Assembly: GCA_934234215.1 (NCBI GenBank)
Contig: CAKQHB010000013.1
Coordinates: 1-64,000, forward strand
Source: an uncultured Cuneatibacter sp.
GTDB lineage: Bacteria; Bacillota; Clostridia; Lachnospirales; Lachnospiraceae
DNA: 64,000 nucleotides
Reading direction: 5' to 3'
Numbering within the stretch: the first letter of the stretch is position 1; each line of letters starts with the position of its first letter. Made by a program: the position numbers and the translations under genes. Positions 6,799 to 15,796 of the stretch are shown in pieces. Under the pieces are notes generated by a model, which saw only the letters and a program-made list of their open reading frames with translations, did not search any database and was not told where the DNA came from.

Positions 6799-8820
6799 AT
6801 GATTACAAAATATCGTTTTGGAGATCCGTTTCAGACGGATGCAGTTGTGAATGAACTACCGGTGGATGCAGGTGTTTTTCCGGTGGGAAATGTGGAAACG
6901 AAGGATGGATTCCGTTTTACATTTGAGATGGGAGCGGAGGACATTGTATATGGTTTGGGAGAAAATGTGCGCGGTATCAACAAAAGAGGATTTCGCTATA
7001 TCAGCTTCTGTACCGATGACCCACATCATCAGGAGGACAAGTCTTCCCTGTATGCGGCGCATAATTTTTTGATCGTAGATCAGCCGCAGCCGTTCGGCCT
7101 GTTTTTGGACTATCCGGGCAAGATGACCTTTGATGTGGGTTACACGAAAAAAGATGTGCTGGAAATTTCCTGTGAGAGGGCGGACCTGGATGTGTATGTG
7201 CTGACCGGAGACTCGCCGTATGATATTGTGAAGCAGTTTCGTGGATTGATCGGCCGCAGCTACCTGCCGCCCCGTTGGGCATTTGGATTTGGACAGAGCC
7301 GTTGGGGATACCAGACACCGGAGGATTTCCGAAAGGTTGCTGCAGGTCACAGGGAAAACGGTGTGCCCATCGACATGATTTACATGGACATCGACTACAT
7401 GGATCATTATAAAGATTTCACGGTAGATGAAACGCTGTATCCGGATTTTTCAGCATTTGTGGAGGAGATGAAGCAGCAGCACATTCATCTGATCCCGATT
7501 ATTGATGCCGGCGTTAAGGAAGAAGCGGGATACGATGTGTACGAAGAGGGCGTTGAGAAGGGATACTTCTGCCGTCGCGCCAATGGAAGTTATTTTGAAG
7601 CAGCAGTATGGCCGGGACTGACGCATTTTCCGGACTTTTTGAATCCGGAGGCGCGGGAATGGTTTGGTGAGAAATACAAATGCCTGACGGATGCCGGTAT
7701 TGATGGCTTCTGGAATGATATGAATGAGCCGGCGATTTTCTACACACCGGAAGGACAGGAGGAGGCAATGCAGCTTGCAAAGGCATTGCTGAAAGAAAAG
7801 GAAGCAGGGCAGGAAGAGGCCGACGTTGATCTGGAAACGGCTGCGGGTAATCTGCTGAACTTCAAGCTGGCAAACCGGGACGAAGATTACAGGCGTTTTT
7901 ATCATCAGGTGGATGGTAAGCTGGTTAATCATTATGATGTGCATAATCTGTTCGGTTACAATATGACCCGCGCAGCGGGAGAGGCATTTACGAGACTGCG
8001 CCCGGAGGAGCGGACGCTCATGTTCTCCAGATCCTCTTACATCGGAATGCATCGTTATGGCGGTATCTGGATGGGCGATAACAAGTCCTGGTGGTCTCAT
8101 TTGCTGATGAATCTGAAAATGCTGCCGTCTCTGAATATGTGCGGTATTTTATACACAGGTGCGGATCTCGGCGGATTTGGTGCGGATACTTCGAGAGATT
8201 TGGTACTGCGTTGGCTGGCGCTTGGTGTATTTACACCGCTGATGCGCAACCATGCGGCAAAGGGAACGAGAGAGCAGGAGTGCTATCAGTTTGAACAGAT
8301 CGAGGACTTTGCAGATGTGATCAAAGTGCGGTATCGTCTGCTGCCGTATTTGTACAGTGAATTTATGAAAGCAGCGCTGAGGGATGACATGATGTTCCGT
8401 CCGCTGGCATTTGACTATCCGGAGGATGAGATTGCGAGACATGTGGAAGATCAGCTGATGCTTGGCCATGAAGTGATGATCGCACCAGTTGTGGAACAGA
8501 ATGCCATCGGCAGATGCGTGTATTTGCCGGAAGAGATGACATTCCTGAAATTCCTGCCGGATGGCACAATCGCGCAGGAACGGTTGTCTGCAGGCATGCA
8601 TTTCATCAAAGTTGCATTAAATGAAGTGCCAATGTTTGTTCGTTCCGGCTGTTGTGTGCCGATCGGAGCGCCTGCGATGTACGCCGATGCTATCGATATG
8701 GAGACGCTGGAGCTGTATGGCGATGCAGGAGCTTCCTATGAGCTGTATACGGATGATGGTTTGACGATGCATGCAGAGCAGGATGGAAAGACCCAGCTCT
8801 TGCGGAAATCGGAAAAATAA
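6799..8820 (+). CDS. GH31 family alpha-glucosidase
   Basis: Retaining glycoside hydrolase of family 31, 673 residues, no signal peptide, so intracellular. The catalytic nucleophile lies in WNDMNEP (Asp307) and the acid/base in the MGDN block (Asp427). DLGGFG and RNHAAKGT follow in the usual order. The N-terminal beta-sandwich (about 1-140) and the barrel with the usual subdomain inserts are present, with a short C-terminal sandwich; a little shorter than many GH31 proteins but complete. The ribosome site is GGAGGG. Likely substrates are maltose/isomaltose-type alpha-glucosides, though alpha-xylosidases share these motifs. Confidence 0.88.
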   Translation: MITKYRFGDPFQTDAVVNELPVDAGVFPVGNVETKDGFRFTFEMGAEDIVYGLGENVRGINKRGFRYISFCTDDPHHQEDKSSLYAAHNFLIVDQPQPFGLFLDYPGKMTFDVGYTKKDVLEISCERADLDVYVLTGDSPYDIVKQFRGLIGRSYLPPRWAFGFGQSRWGYQTPEDFRKVAAGHRENGVPIDMIYMDIDYMDHYKDFTVDETLYPDFSAFVEEMKQQHIHLIPIIDAGVKEEAGYDVYEEGVEKGYFCRRANGSYFEAAVWPGLTHFPDFLNPEAREWFGEKYKCLTDAGIDGFWNDMNEPAIFYTPEGQEEAMQLAKALLKEKEAGQEEADVDLETAAGNLLNFKLANRDEDYRRFYHQVDGKLVNHYDVHNLFGYNMTRAAGEAFTRLRPEERTLMFSRSSYIGMHRYGGIWMGDNKSWWSHLLMNLKMLPSLNMCGILYTGADLGGFGADTSRDLVLRWLALGVFTPLMRNHAAKGTREQECYQFEQIEDFADVIKVRYRLLPYLYSEFMKAALRDDMMFRPLAFDYPEDEIARHVEDQLMLGHEVMIAPVVEQNAIGRCVYLPEEMTFLKFLPDGTIAQERLSAGMHFIKVALNEVPMFVRSGCCVPIGAPAMYADAIDMETLELYGDAGASYELYTDDGLTMHAEQDGKTQLLRKSEK

Positions 8821-8864
8821 GGTATGATAAGCGCATCCAAACAGGTGGAAAAGGAGGAGAGAAT

Positions 8865-9755
8865 ATGCAGGAGCCTTATGTGATCAGCTGCTGTTCCACA
8901 GCAGATCTGACGGCAGAGCATTTTGATGAGATTGGAGTTCGCTATATTTATTTTCATTATGAATTAGATGGAAGGCAGTATCCGGATGATCTCGGAAAGA
9001 GCATGAATTTCGAGGACTTTTACCGTGCGATGGCAAATGGCGCGGATACGCATACTTCGCAGATCAATGCAGAGGAATTTACCGAATACTTTACTCCGAT
9101 GCTGGAAGCAGGGCAGGATATTGTCCATGTATCGCTGTCATCCGGCATTTCCGGTGTGTATAATTCTGCGAGACTGGCAGCTGAGGAGCTGCGGGAGAAA
9201 TTCCCGGAACGTAAGATCTATGTGATCGACTCGTTGGCGGCATCTTCCGGATATGGACTGCTGATGGATAAGATGGCGGAGCTGCGAGCAGGCGGCATGA
9301 GCTTAGAAGAGCTGGTAGATTGGACAGAAAAAAATAAAAAGCGTGTCCATCACTGGTTTTTCTCCAGTGACCTGACCTTCTTTATCAAAGGCGGTCGTAT
9401 TTCCAAGACAGCAGGCGCCTTCGGCACGATGTTAAATATCTGCCCGCTGATGAATGTGGACTTTGAAGGACGTCTGATTCCCCGCAGTAAGGTGCGCACA
9501 AAGAAGAAAGTCATTCAGGAGATTGTAAAACGCATGGAGGAACATGCGGAAAATGGACATGATTACAGTGGAAAAGTATACCTGTCTCAGTCTGCTTGTG
9601 TGGAAGATGCAAAGGCAGTTGCCGCTCTTGTTCAGGAGAAATTCCCGAAGATGACCGGCATTCCGGAAATCAACTACATCGGTACGACGATTGGCAGTCA
9701 TACCGGTCCCGGCACTGTCGCACTGTTCTTCTGGGGCGATGATCGGGTGGACTAA
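8865..9755 (+). CDS. DegV family fatty-acid-binding protein
   Basis: A 296-residue DegV fold protein. Family marks: CCSTADL near the N-terminus (the STAD/STSD loop), HTSQI at about 64-68, SSGISGVYNSA (86-96), IDSLAASSG (about 120-128) and a C-terminal IGSHTGPGT. In Gram-positive bacteria such proteins bind a fatty acid; the FakB members hand it to the kinase FakA, but no fakA is seen here. The ribosome site AGGAGG is strong. It follows the GH31 gene by 44 bases and may be co-transcribed. Confidence 0.88.
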   Translation: MQEPYVISCCSTADLTAEHFDEIGVRYIYFHYELDGRQYPDDLGKSMNFEDFYRAMANGADTHTSQINAEEFTEYFTPMLEAGQDIVHVSLSSGISGVYNSARLAAEELREKFPERKIYVIDSLAASSGYGLLMDKMAELRAGGMSLEELVDWTEKNKKRVHHWFFSSDLTFFIKGGRISKTAGAFGTMLNICPLMNVDFEGRLIPRSKVRTKKKVIQEIVKRMEEHAENGHDYSGKVYLSQSACVEDAKAVAALVQEKFPKMTGIPEINYIGTTIGSHTGPGTVALFFWGDDRVD

Positions 9756-9761
9756 TTAAAT

Positions 9762-9811
9762 CGCGGAGCGCTTTTTGCTTTACAGGGAATGCGACGCAAT
9801 TTCCTGTAAAG
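9762..9811 (-). repeat. Dispersed terminator-associated element, copy E (partial)
   Basis: Minus-strand copy of the first hairpin only, plus the start of the GC-rich segment (AAAAAGCGCTCCGC). The stem is CTTTACAGG/CCTGTAAAG, so it differs from the other copies by paired changes (CAG/CTG in place of TAT/ATA or GAT/ATC). Read on the minus strand it follows the terminator at 9826-9861. Confidence 0.75.
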
Positions 9812-9825
9812 GAACGAAGAGACAG

Positions 9826-9861
9826 CAAAGGTCAGTCAGCAAAAAAGCAGGCTGACCTTTG
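9826..9861. terminator. Terminator after degV
   Basis: Stem CAAAGGTCAG / CTGACCTTTG with a T-containing tail on the plus strand (TTGCTTTC). Likely ends the degV transcript; on the minus strand it is followed by repeat copy E. Confidence 0.6.
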
Positions 9862-9977
9862 TTGCTTTCTAAGAAAATATTTTCAAAAACGATGTAATCT
9901 ATCCAGATGTTCCTGCGTTTTAAAGACAGAAGAGAAAAACAGCTCTTCGCAAGAAACATTTCGAAATGAGGAAGCTT

Positions 9978-10520
9978 ATGTTGATTTACCTGCAGTTATT
10001 GGACACGGAAAGGGAGCGCACGCTGTTCACGGCGCTTTACGAAAAATACAGACATTTCCTATGGTATCTGGCAAATCAGATTTTGCAGGATGAGAGTCTG
10101 GCGGAGGATGCAGTTCACGAAGCATACCTGACGGTGATTCGTTATTTAGATCAGATCGAAGGTCCGGACTGTGTGCGGACGCGGAATTTTCTGGCGACGA
10201 TCGTGCGGAGCCGGGCACTGGATCTGCTGCGGAGACGCAGGCATGTGCGGGAAGAAGAACCATTGGAGGATGTTCAGATCGGGAGCGGCAGAGATGGTCT
10301 GGATGTCATGCTTCGCAAAGAAAACGAGGAGGCGCTGATCCGGGCGATCGATCAGCTTTCCGAGGAGAATCGGCAGATCGTGATCTGCAAGTACTTGTTT
10401 GAAATGTCATCGGCAGAAATCGGAGACATTATGAATTTGCAGGAGAAGACCGTGAATGTCCGCCTCTTTCGTGCCAGAAAGCAGCTGCAGGAATTGCTGA
10501 AGCAGGAGGTTTGGAGATGA
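9978..10520 (+). CDS. RNA polymerase ECF-type sigma factor
   Basis: A 180-residue sigma-70 family factor. Region 2 is at roughly residues 10-75 (YEKYRHFLWYLANQIL, then AEDAVHEAY and the RNFLATIVRSRALDLLRR stretch), and region 4 at about 115-172 with a recognition helix in EKTVNVRLFRARKQL. The ATG at 9978 has GAGGA 5 bases upstream; the ATG at 9966 has none. The stop overlaps the start of the next gene (ATGA), which fits a sigma / anti-sigma pair. Promoter targets probably include its own operon, but I could not define a clear -35/-10 pair. Confidence 0.85.
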   Translation: MLIYLQLLDTERERTLFTALYEKYRHFLWYLANQILQDESLAEDAVHEAYLTVIRYLDQIEGPDCVRTRNFLATIVRSRALDLLRRRRHVREEEPLEDVQIGSGRDGLDVMLRKENEEALIRAIDQLSEENRQIVICKYLFEMSSAEIGDIMNLQEKTVNVRLFRARKQLQELLKQEVWR

Positions 10521-11293
10521 GAATAGAGAATGAACGCCTGAAACGGGCATTGGAAGTCAGTCTGGAGCAGGAGTGGCGCACGATGCCGGAAGAGTCAGAA
10601 ATCTGGAAAATGCATCGTTTTTCTCCGGGATTTTTCGAAAAGATGCAGCGGCTGCAGGAAGAAGCGCAGGAGACAGAGCAGAAAAAAGAAACGTCAGGCA
10701 AAAAAAGCTTTGGAAAAAGGCGCTTTATGAGAGGCCTGGCGACTGCGGCCTGCGTGACGTTGGTGCTGCTTGGGATCGGAACGACGCTTGTAAATCAGTT
10801 CAAGGGCAGCACGGATATAGCAAAAAATGAAATGGCGGAAAATGCCGGGATAGCAGACGAAAAGCTGGCAGACACTGCGCAGCAAAATCCAACATCAGCC
10901 GCAGGAGTGGAAAACGATGAAGAAGTCGCGGCAGGAGATTCCGGAGTAGAATGGATGTCAGTTGCACAGATTTTTGAAGTAACAGATAGAGTTATAATGC
11001 GAAATATCGGACATGGAGACGGGGAAACCGCAGAGATTTCCATGGAGGGCGCAGCATCAGAGAAGCTGCAGATAATTCTGAAAAAGCAGGAGGTGACAGA
11101 AGTAGCGGAATTCGAAAGTACAGAAGAGCAGAATGATGCATGGGAGCTTCACACGGACACGCAGACGATGAATGTATATGCGTATGGCGTGGTTGTGACG
11201 GCGGCAGATGGTGCGCAGCATCTTTATAAAATGAAAGAAGACGGACAGACATTTTTGGAGGAGCTGGAAGCGTTTTATCAGGAACAGGAATGA
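10517..11293 (+). CDS. Membrane-anchored anti-sigma-like protein
   Basis: A 258-residue protein translationally coupled to the sigma gene. The N-terminal 70 residues are charged and cytoplasmic, one transmembrane helix spans about 72-93, and the rest is an extracellular acidic domain. There is no HxxxCxxC zinc motif, so it is not a ZAS-type anti-sigma factor; the call rests on topology and gene order. The ATG at 10517 has AGGAGG 7 bases upstream. The extracellular part could sense an envelope signal. Confidence 0.65.
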   Translation: MRIENERLKRALEVSLEQEWRTMPEESEIWKMHRFSPGFFEKMQRLQEEAQETEQKKETSGKKSFGKRRFMRGLATAACVTLVLLGIGTTLVNQFKGSTDIAKNEMAENAGIADEKLADTAQQNPTSAAGVENDEEVAAGDSGVEWMSVAQIFEVTDRVIMRNIGHGDGETAEISMEGAASEKLQIILKKQEVTEVAEFESTEEQNDAWELHTDTQTMNVYAYGVVVTAADGAQHLYKMKEDGQTFLEELEAFYQEQE

Positions 11294-11312
11294 GTTCCGG
11301 AAAGGAGTCGGT

Positions 11313-12272
11313 ATGAAACGAAGAATCAGTGCAGCGTTGGTGGGAATGTTGGCAATTGTGCTGGCAGGATGCAGCATGGGCAGTGTGAGCACAAATAAAG
11401 CGGTGAAAACAACGGAAGTCACGAGCAACAGCCGACAGGAGATTGCTTCGGACACAGGCTATGGCAATGGTGGTTGGATGGACGAGAATCCGGAAATGGC
11501 GGAAGCAGATGCGGTGCAGGATGCTGCAGGCGCAGACAAATCAACGGTCGTTGAGGGCGCTGACGCGGAAAAGATTATTCGCACATATGACCTGCAGGTG
11601 CAGACAAAAGCGTATGATGAGACATGGAATACGGTTCAGCAGAAAGTGACGGAGCTGGGCGGATATGTGGAGTCCTCGGAGAGCAGCGGACAGGAGGGGG
11701 ATCGCTGGTGCAGTCTGACCCTTCGGATTCCGGCGGATCAGGCGGAAACATTTCTCACGGCGCTTGGGGAAGCTGGCACGATCGTATACCAGAGCTCTGC
11801 AACGGAAAATGTTACGCTCACCTATACCGATGTACAGAGTCATATTGATGCATTGAAGACGGAACAGGAAACTCTGATGCGGCTGATGGAGGAAGCTGAT
11901 CAGTTAGAGGATGTGCTGTCGATCCAGTCTTATCTGACGGATGTGCGCTACGAACTGGATTCTTACGAGTCGCAGATGCGGGTGCTGGAAAATCGCGTCA
12001 GCTACAGCACGATTACTGTGGACATTGACGAAGTGGAACGTGTGACACCGCAGGAGGAAAAGGGATTTTTTGCGGAGAGCTGGGCGAAATTGCAGGATAC
12101 GATGTATGAGCTGGGGCAGACGATCCGCACTTTTGGAATCTGGTTCATCGGCAGTCTGCCGGTGCTGATCCTGCTTGGAGCTGCTATTGCAGTGGTCGTT
12201 GTAGTCATTCGAAAGATTTGCAAAAAAGGTGACAAGATTACAATGAAAAAGAAAGACGAGGATGGAAAATAA
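11313..12272 (+). CDS. DUF4349 domain lipoprotein
   Basis: A 319-residue cell-surface lipoprotein: signal peptide with lipobox LAGC (Cys20), a low-complexity linker to about 85, then the DUF4349 core (IIRTYDLQVQT onward; LGGYVESSESSG; LTLRIPADQAETFL), a coiled-coil part at about 175-225, and a C-terminal transmembrane helix at about 270-297 with a Lys-rich tail. This order is usual for the family, often found next to ECF sigma operons. It is 19 bases behind the anti-sigma gene and is likely part of the regulon the sigma factor controls. Molecular role unknown. Confidence 0.85.
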   Translation: MKRRISAALVGMLAIVLAGCSMGSVSTNKAVKTTEVTSNSRQEIASDTGYGNGGWMDENPEMAEADAVQDAAGADKSTVVEGADAEKIIRTYDLQVQTKAYDETWNTVQQKVTELGGYVESSESSGQEGDRWCSLTLRIPADQAETFLTALGEAGTIVYQSSATENVTLTYTDVQSHIDALKTEQETLMRLMEEADQLEDVLSIQSYLTDVRYELDSYESQMRVLENRVSYSTITVDIDEVERVTPQEEKGFFAESWAKLQDTMYELGQTIRTFGIWFIGSLPVLILLGAAIAVVVVVIRKICKKGDKITMKKKDEDGK

Positions 12273-12346
12273 AGTAGATTGCGATTGCTCATCGGATGGA
12301 CTATACTGTTTTTAGATAGAACAGAAATTTCTGTGCGAGGGCTGAA

Positions 12347-13021
12347 ATGAAACATTTTTTGAAGAAAATAATTCGATTTATGCTGTTCCTGATCGGCGCT
12401 GCGCTGGCAGCAGGATTGCTGATCAACGGAATCGTATTGATACAAGGCGGGCGTTTTATCCGAACAATGGAAGACATCACAACAGAAAACGGGGACTGGG
12501 AATGTATCCTGGTCCTCGGTTGTGGTGTGCGGGCGGATGGAACGCCTTCGCCGATGCTGCGGGATCGTCTTGACCGGGCAAAGGAGCTGTACGATGCAGG
12601 TCTGGCACCGAAGATTCTGGTCAGCGGAGATCATCAGAAAGCCAGCTATGACGAAGTGAATCATATGAAGCAATATCTGATCGAGGCAGGGGTGCCGTCG
12701 GAAGATATTTTTATGGATCACGCGGGATTTTCCACATATGAGAGTATGGACCGGGCGCGCAAGATTTTTCAGGTGAAGCGCTGTCTGATCGTGACGCAGC
12801 AGTATCATCTCTATCGGGCAGTGTACATGGCGCGGAGACTGGGTATCGACGCGGAGGGCATTGCGGCGAAGCAGATGCGCTACAACGGACAGATGGTGCG
12901 GGAAGTGCGCGAGGTCCTGGCGCGGAGTAAAGACTTTTTGAATGTGATCGTGCAGCCGGAATCAGTGGGCGGTTCTGTTATTTCCCTGGATGGCAGCGGA
13001 GATGTGACAAACGATCAGTAA
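12347..13021 (+). CDS. YdcF/SanA/ElyC family protein (DUF218)
   Basis: A 224-residue protein with one N-terminal membrane helix (about 10-31) and a DUF218 domain: ECILVLGCGVRADGTPSPML, LDRAKELYDAG, KILVSGDH, EDIFMDHAGFSTYESM, and TQQYHLYRAVYMARRLG with the conserved late His. Members such as SanA are envelope proteins linked to barrier function; their reaction is not settled. The ATG is preceded by GAGGGCTGA. Single gene, 74 bases after the DUF4349 gene, with a 12-base palindrome CAGAAATTTCTG at about 12322 in the gap. Confidence 0.82.
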   Translation: MKHFLKKIIRFMLFLIGAALAAGLLINGIVLIQGGRFIRTMEDITTENGDWECILVLGCGVRADGTPSPMLRDRLDRAKELYDAGLAPKILVSGDHQKASYDEVNHMKQYLIEAGVPSEDIFMDHAGFSTYESMDRARKIFQVKRCLIVTQQYHLYRAVYMARRLGIDAEGIAAKQMRYNGQMVREVREVLARSKDFLNVIVQPESVGGSVISLDGSGDVTNDQ

Positions 13022-13149
13022 AGTCTCAAAATAATGCGTGTATTTCAACAGGAAATATGATAAGCTGAAGGCAACAAGCAGCAAAAAAAACGGAAAGTCG
13101 CTCTGGCATTTCAAGAGGAATGCGAGTGACGGAAATGGAGGGTTTTCTT

Positions 13150-15219
13150 ATGCGAGCAACAAAGGAGTATCGTCTGTCTTTCACAGAGGAAGCGCAGAAG
13201 ATCGTCGAGGGTCTGACACTGGAGCAGAAAGTGGATCTGATGAGTGCAAATTTCTATCTGGATCACATGCAGGAGCTGTTAGACAGTCTGAGTGCAGAGG
13301 ACACGCACTACAACATGACTCCGTATCCGGCTGGCGGCATTGAGGGAGTGATCCCGCCGATGCAGTTCTGTGATGGACCGAGAGGCGTTGTGTGCGGAAT
13401 TGGCAAGACGACTTGTTTCCCGGTGTCCATGGCAAGAGGTGCATCGTTTGATCCGGAGCTGGAAGAGCAGATCGGACATGCCATCGGTCGTGAGACGCGG
13501 GCATTTGGCGGCAATTTATTCGCTGGTGTGTGCATCAATCTTCCGTACAATCCCGGCTGGGGACGCAGCCAGGAGACATACGGCGAAGAATCTTTTGCCA
13601 TCGGTCAGATGGGCGCAGCGCTTGTGCGCGGTGTGCAGGACGAGGATGTTATGGCATGCGTCAAGCACTATGCTTTCAACCAGATGGAAAATGCCCGTTT
13701 CAAAGTCAGCGTATATGCGGACAAGCGGACGGAGCGGGAAGTCTTTTTGCCGCATTTTAAGGATTGTATCGACGCGGGTGCTGCATCCATCATGAGCTCT
13801 TATAACTTGTATAATCAGGTACAGTGTGGTCATCATAAGTATTTGCTGCGCAATGTCCTGAAAAAAGAGTGGGATTTCGACGGCTTTGTTATGAGTGACT
13901 TTATTTACGGTGTTCGCGATACGGTAGAAGCAGCGAACGGCGGTCAGGATATGGAAATGTGCATCACCCAGTACTTCGGAAAGCGTCTGGTACAGGCAGT
14001 CAAAGACGGATTCGTTCCAGAAGCAAACATTGACGAAGCGACACTTCGTATCGTGCGCACGATTCTGGCATTTGATCGCGGTCACAAGGAATACGACATG
14101 TCCGTAGTTGGTTGTCCGGAACACATCGCACTGACAAAGCGTGCGGCAGAAGAATCGATTACATTGATTAAAAACGAAGGGGTTCTGCCACTGTCCAAGT
14201 CGGTAAAGAAGTTGGCAGTTCTTGGCAAGCTGGCGAACTATGAGAACATTGGCGACCACGGTTCCAGTTGCGTTTACCCGTCTTATGTGGTGACACCTCT
14301 GCAGGGTATCGCAAAGGTTGCACCGGACGTAGAAGTAATCTACGCAGACGGTTCTGATCTGGAAGCGGCAAAGAAGGCAGCAGCGGAAGCAGATGCAGCC
14401 GTTTTTGTTGTCGGCTATAATTTTGATGACGAGGGCGAGTATATTTCCGGTGATGATTTCGGCAGCATGTCCGGTGCAGCAGAGAGCGTGGGTGGCGACA
14501 GAAAGCCGGGACTGTCTCTGCATGCAGACGAAGTAAAGCTCATTCAGGAAGTTGGTCCGGTCAATGCGAAATCCGCAGTTGTCATGATTGGCGGCAATAC
14601 GATCACCATGGCAGAATGGCAAGACGTTGTCGGTGCAGCGCTGATGGCATATTATCCGGGACAGGAGGGCGGTACTGCCATCGCAGAGATCCTGTTTGGC
14701 GATGTAAACCCCAGCGGAAAGTTGCCGTTCGTCATTCCGGTAAAAGAAAGCGATCTGCCGCAGGTAGACTGGGAAGCAACGGAGCAATATTACGAATATT
14801 ATCATGGCTATACAAAACTGGAAAAAGAGGGTGTTGCACCGCTGTATCCGTATGGTCATGGTTTATCCTATACCACATTTGCAGTGTCGGATGCCACATT
14901 TGATGCAGATGAGACACAAGTTCGCGCAACATGCAAGGTCAAGAATACCGGTGCAGTCGCAGGCACAGAAGTTGTGCAGATGTATGTCGGATTCAACAAT
15001 TCCAAGGTAGATCGCCCTGTCAAGATTCTGCGTGGATTCCAGAGAGTGGAACTGGCACCCGGAGAAGAAAAAGAAGTGACCATCACCTGCCCGATCGAAA
15101 AGCTGGCATATTATAACGCAAGCACGCTGCAGATGGAAGTGGAGAAGATGGAGTACGAAATGTACATCGGAACAAGCTCCGCGAAGGAAGATCTGATTGA
15201 GGGAAGCGTTAGAGTGTGA
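13150..15219 (+). CDS. GH3 family beta-glucosidase-like enzyme
   Basis: A 689-residue glycoside hydrolase family 3 enzyme without a signal peptide. The N-terminal barrel has CDGPRGV (substrate site), the KHYAFNQ block, and the nucleophile in VMSDF (Asp250; Phe replaces the usual Trp). The C-terminal alpha/beta domain starts near residue 310, and a fibronectin-III-like domain (YPYGHGLSYTTF to the end) closes it. I chose the ATG with GGAGGG 7 bases upstream rather than the longer frame at 13120. Likely acts on imported beta-glucosides or beta-xylosides. An ABC permease remnant lies 7 bases behind it, so it was once probably part of a transport operon. Confidence 0.87.
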   Translation: MRATKEYRLSFTEEAQKIVEGLTLEQKVDLMSANFYLDHMQELLDSLSAEDTHYNMTPYPAGGIEGVIPPMQFCDGPRGVVCGIGKTTCFPVSMARGASFDPELEEQIGHAIGRETRAFGGNLFAGVCINLPYNPGWGRSQETYGEESFAIGQMGAALVRGVQDEDVMACVKHYAFNQMENARFKVSVYADKRTEREVFLPHFKDCIDAGAASIMSSYNLYNQVQCGHHKYLLRNVLKKEWDFDGFVMSDFIYGVRDTVEAANGGQDMEMCITQYFGKRLVQAVKDGFVPEANIDEATLRIVRTILAFDRGHKEYDMSVVGCPEHIALTKRAAEESITLIKNEGVLPLSKSVKKLAVLGKLANYENIGDHGSSCVYPSYVVTPLQGIAKVAPDVEVIYADGSDLEAAKKAAAEADAAVFVVGYNFDDEGEYISGDDFGSMSGAAESVGGDRKPGLSLHADEVKLIQEVGPVNAKSAVVMIGGNTITMAEWQDVVGAALMAYYPGQEGGTAIAEILFGDVNPSGKLPFVIPVKESDLPQVDWEATEQYYEYYHGYTKLEKEGVAPLYPYGHGLSYTTFAVSDATFDADETQVRATCKVKNTGAVAGTEVVQMYVGFNNSKVDRPVKILRGFQRVELAPGEEKEVTITCPIEKLAYYNASTLQMEVEKMEYEMYIGTSSAKEDLIEGSVRV

Positions 15220-15226
15220 GGTGCGT

Positions 15227-15418
15227 ATGGAAATTCAGACGTCAGAATGGAAAGAACGGATAGAGCATTGGATTAAAACCTTTATCGGAAACAATGGAAT
15301 TGACTGGCCTTCTATTCTGGCATCTTCCGTTATTTCAATTATCCCAGTTGTAGTTATCTTTGCTTTCCTGCAGAAATACGTTGTAGGTGGCATTGCTACT
15401 TCGGGTGTTAAGGGCTAA
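15227..15418 (+). pseudogene. 3' remnant of a carbohydrate ABC transporter permease
   Basis: The last 36 or so residues (IDWPSILASSVISIIP ... GIATSGVKG) are the characteristic C-terminus of MalG-type permeases: the last membrane helix and the EGI-A-TSG-KG tail, which is also seen in the intact permease ending at 35999. About 230 N-terminal residues, including all other helices and the EAA loop, are missing. The first 25 codons are unrelated or decayed. Start and ribosome site (GAGGTG) are present, so a short peptide could still be made, but transport function is excluded. Confidence 0.75.
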
Positions 15419-15431
15419 AATATGGATTCCG

Positions 15432-15475
15432 AAACGCTCTGTCAGATCTGCGGTGCAGAAATGGCAGAGCGTTTT
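15432..15475 (+). terminator. Terminator after GH3 / permease remnant
   Basis: Stem AAACGCTCTG (15432-15441) with CAGAGCGTTT (15465-15474), followed by TGTAGATTCTT. It marks the end of the GH3 transcript; the gap from 15476 to 15739 is very AT-rich and holds nothing else I recognise. Confidence 0.65.
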
Positions 15476-15739
15476 GTAGATTCTTAAACGAATATAAATG
15501 TATTTTCTGGCATGTTAGGATAGAATCAGCATCATAACGCCCTTCCAAATATTGTTTATTATAAGTAGCGGTATTGGAGATATAAAAAGACAAATATCGA
15601 GTTATATATGACGTTTCAGGAAATAAATTACTGAAAATAGATATAAAACAGATATATTAGATATATTGATATGCAAATCGGGATCAGAGATTGCTGCGAG
15701 GGAGATTACAAAAAAGATAGAATGAATCATGAAAAAATA

Positions 15740-15767
15740 TTGCATAAAAAATATATTTTGATATAAT
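15740..15767 (+). promoter_or_regulatory. Promoter of the RloAB/AbiL-like module
   Basis: TTGCAT (15740-15745), 16 bases, TATAAT (15762-15767), in an AT-rich stretch 30 bases upstream of the first ATG. Consensus -10, so probably constitutive. Confidence 0.6.
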
Positions 15768-15796
15768 AATAGTAGAAAACATCTTGGAGGATGATT

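Noticed and set aside
13516..14859. Minus-strand open frame of 447 codons inside the GH3 gene
   Set aside because: Antisense to a gene with full GH3 motifs; His/Arg/Cys/Phe-rich translation, no ribosome site.
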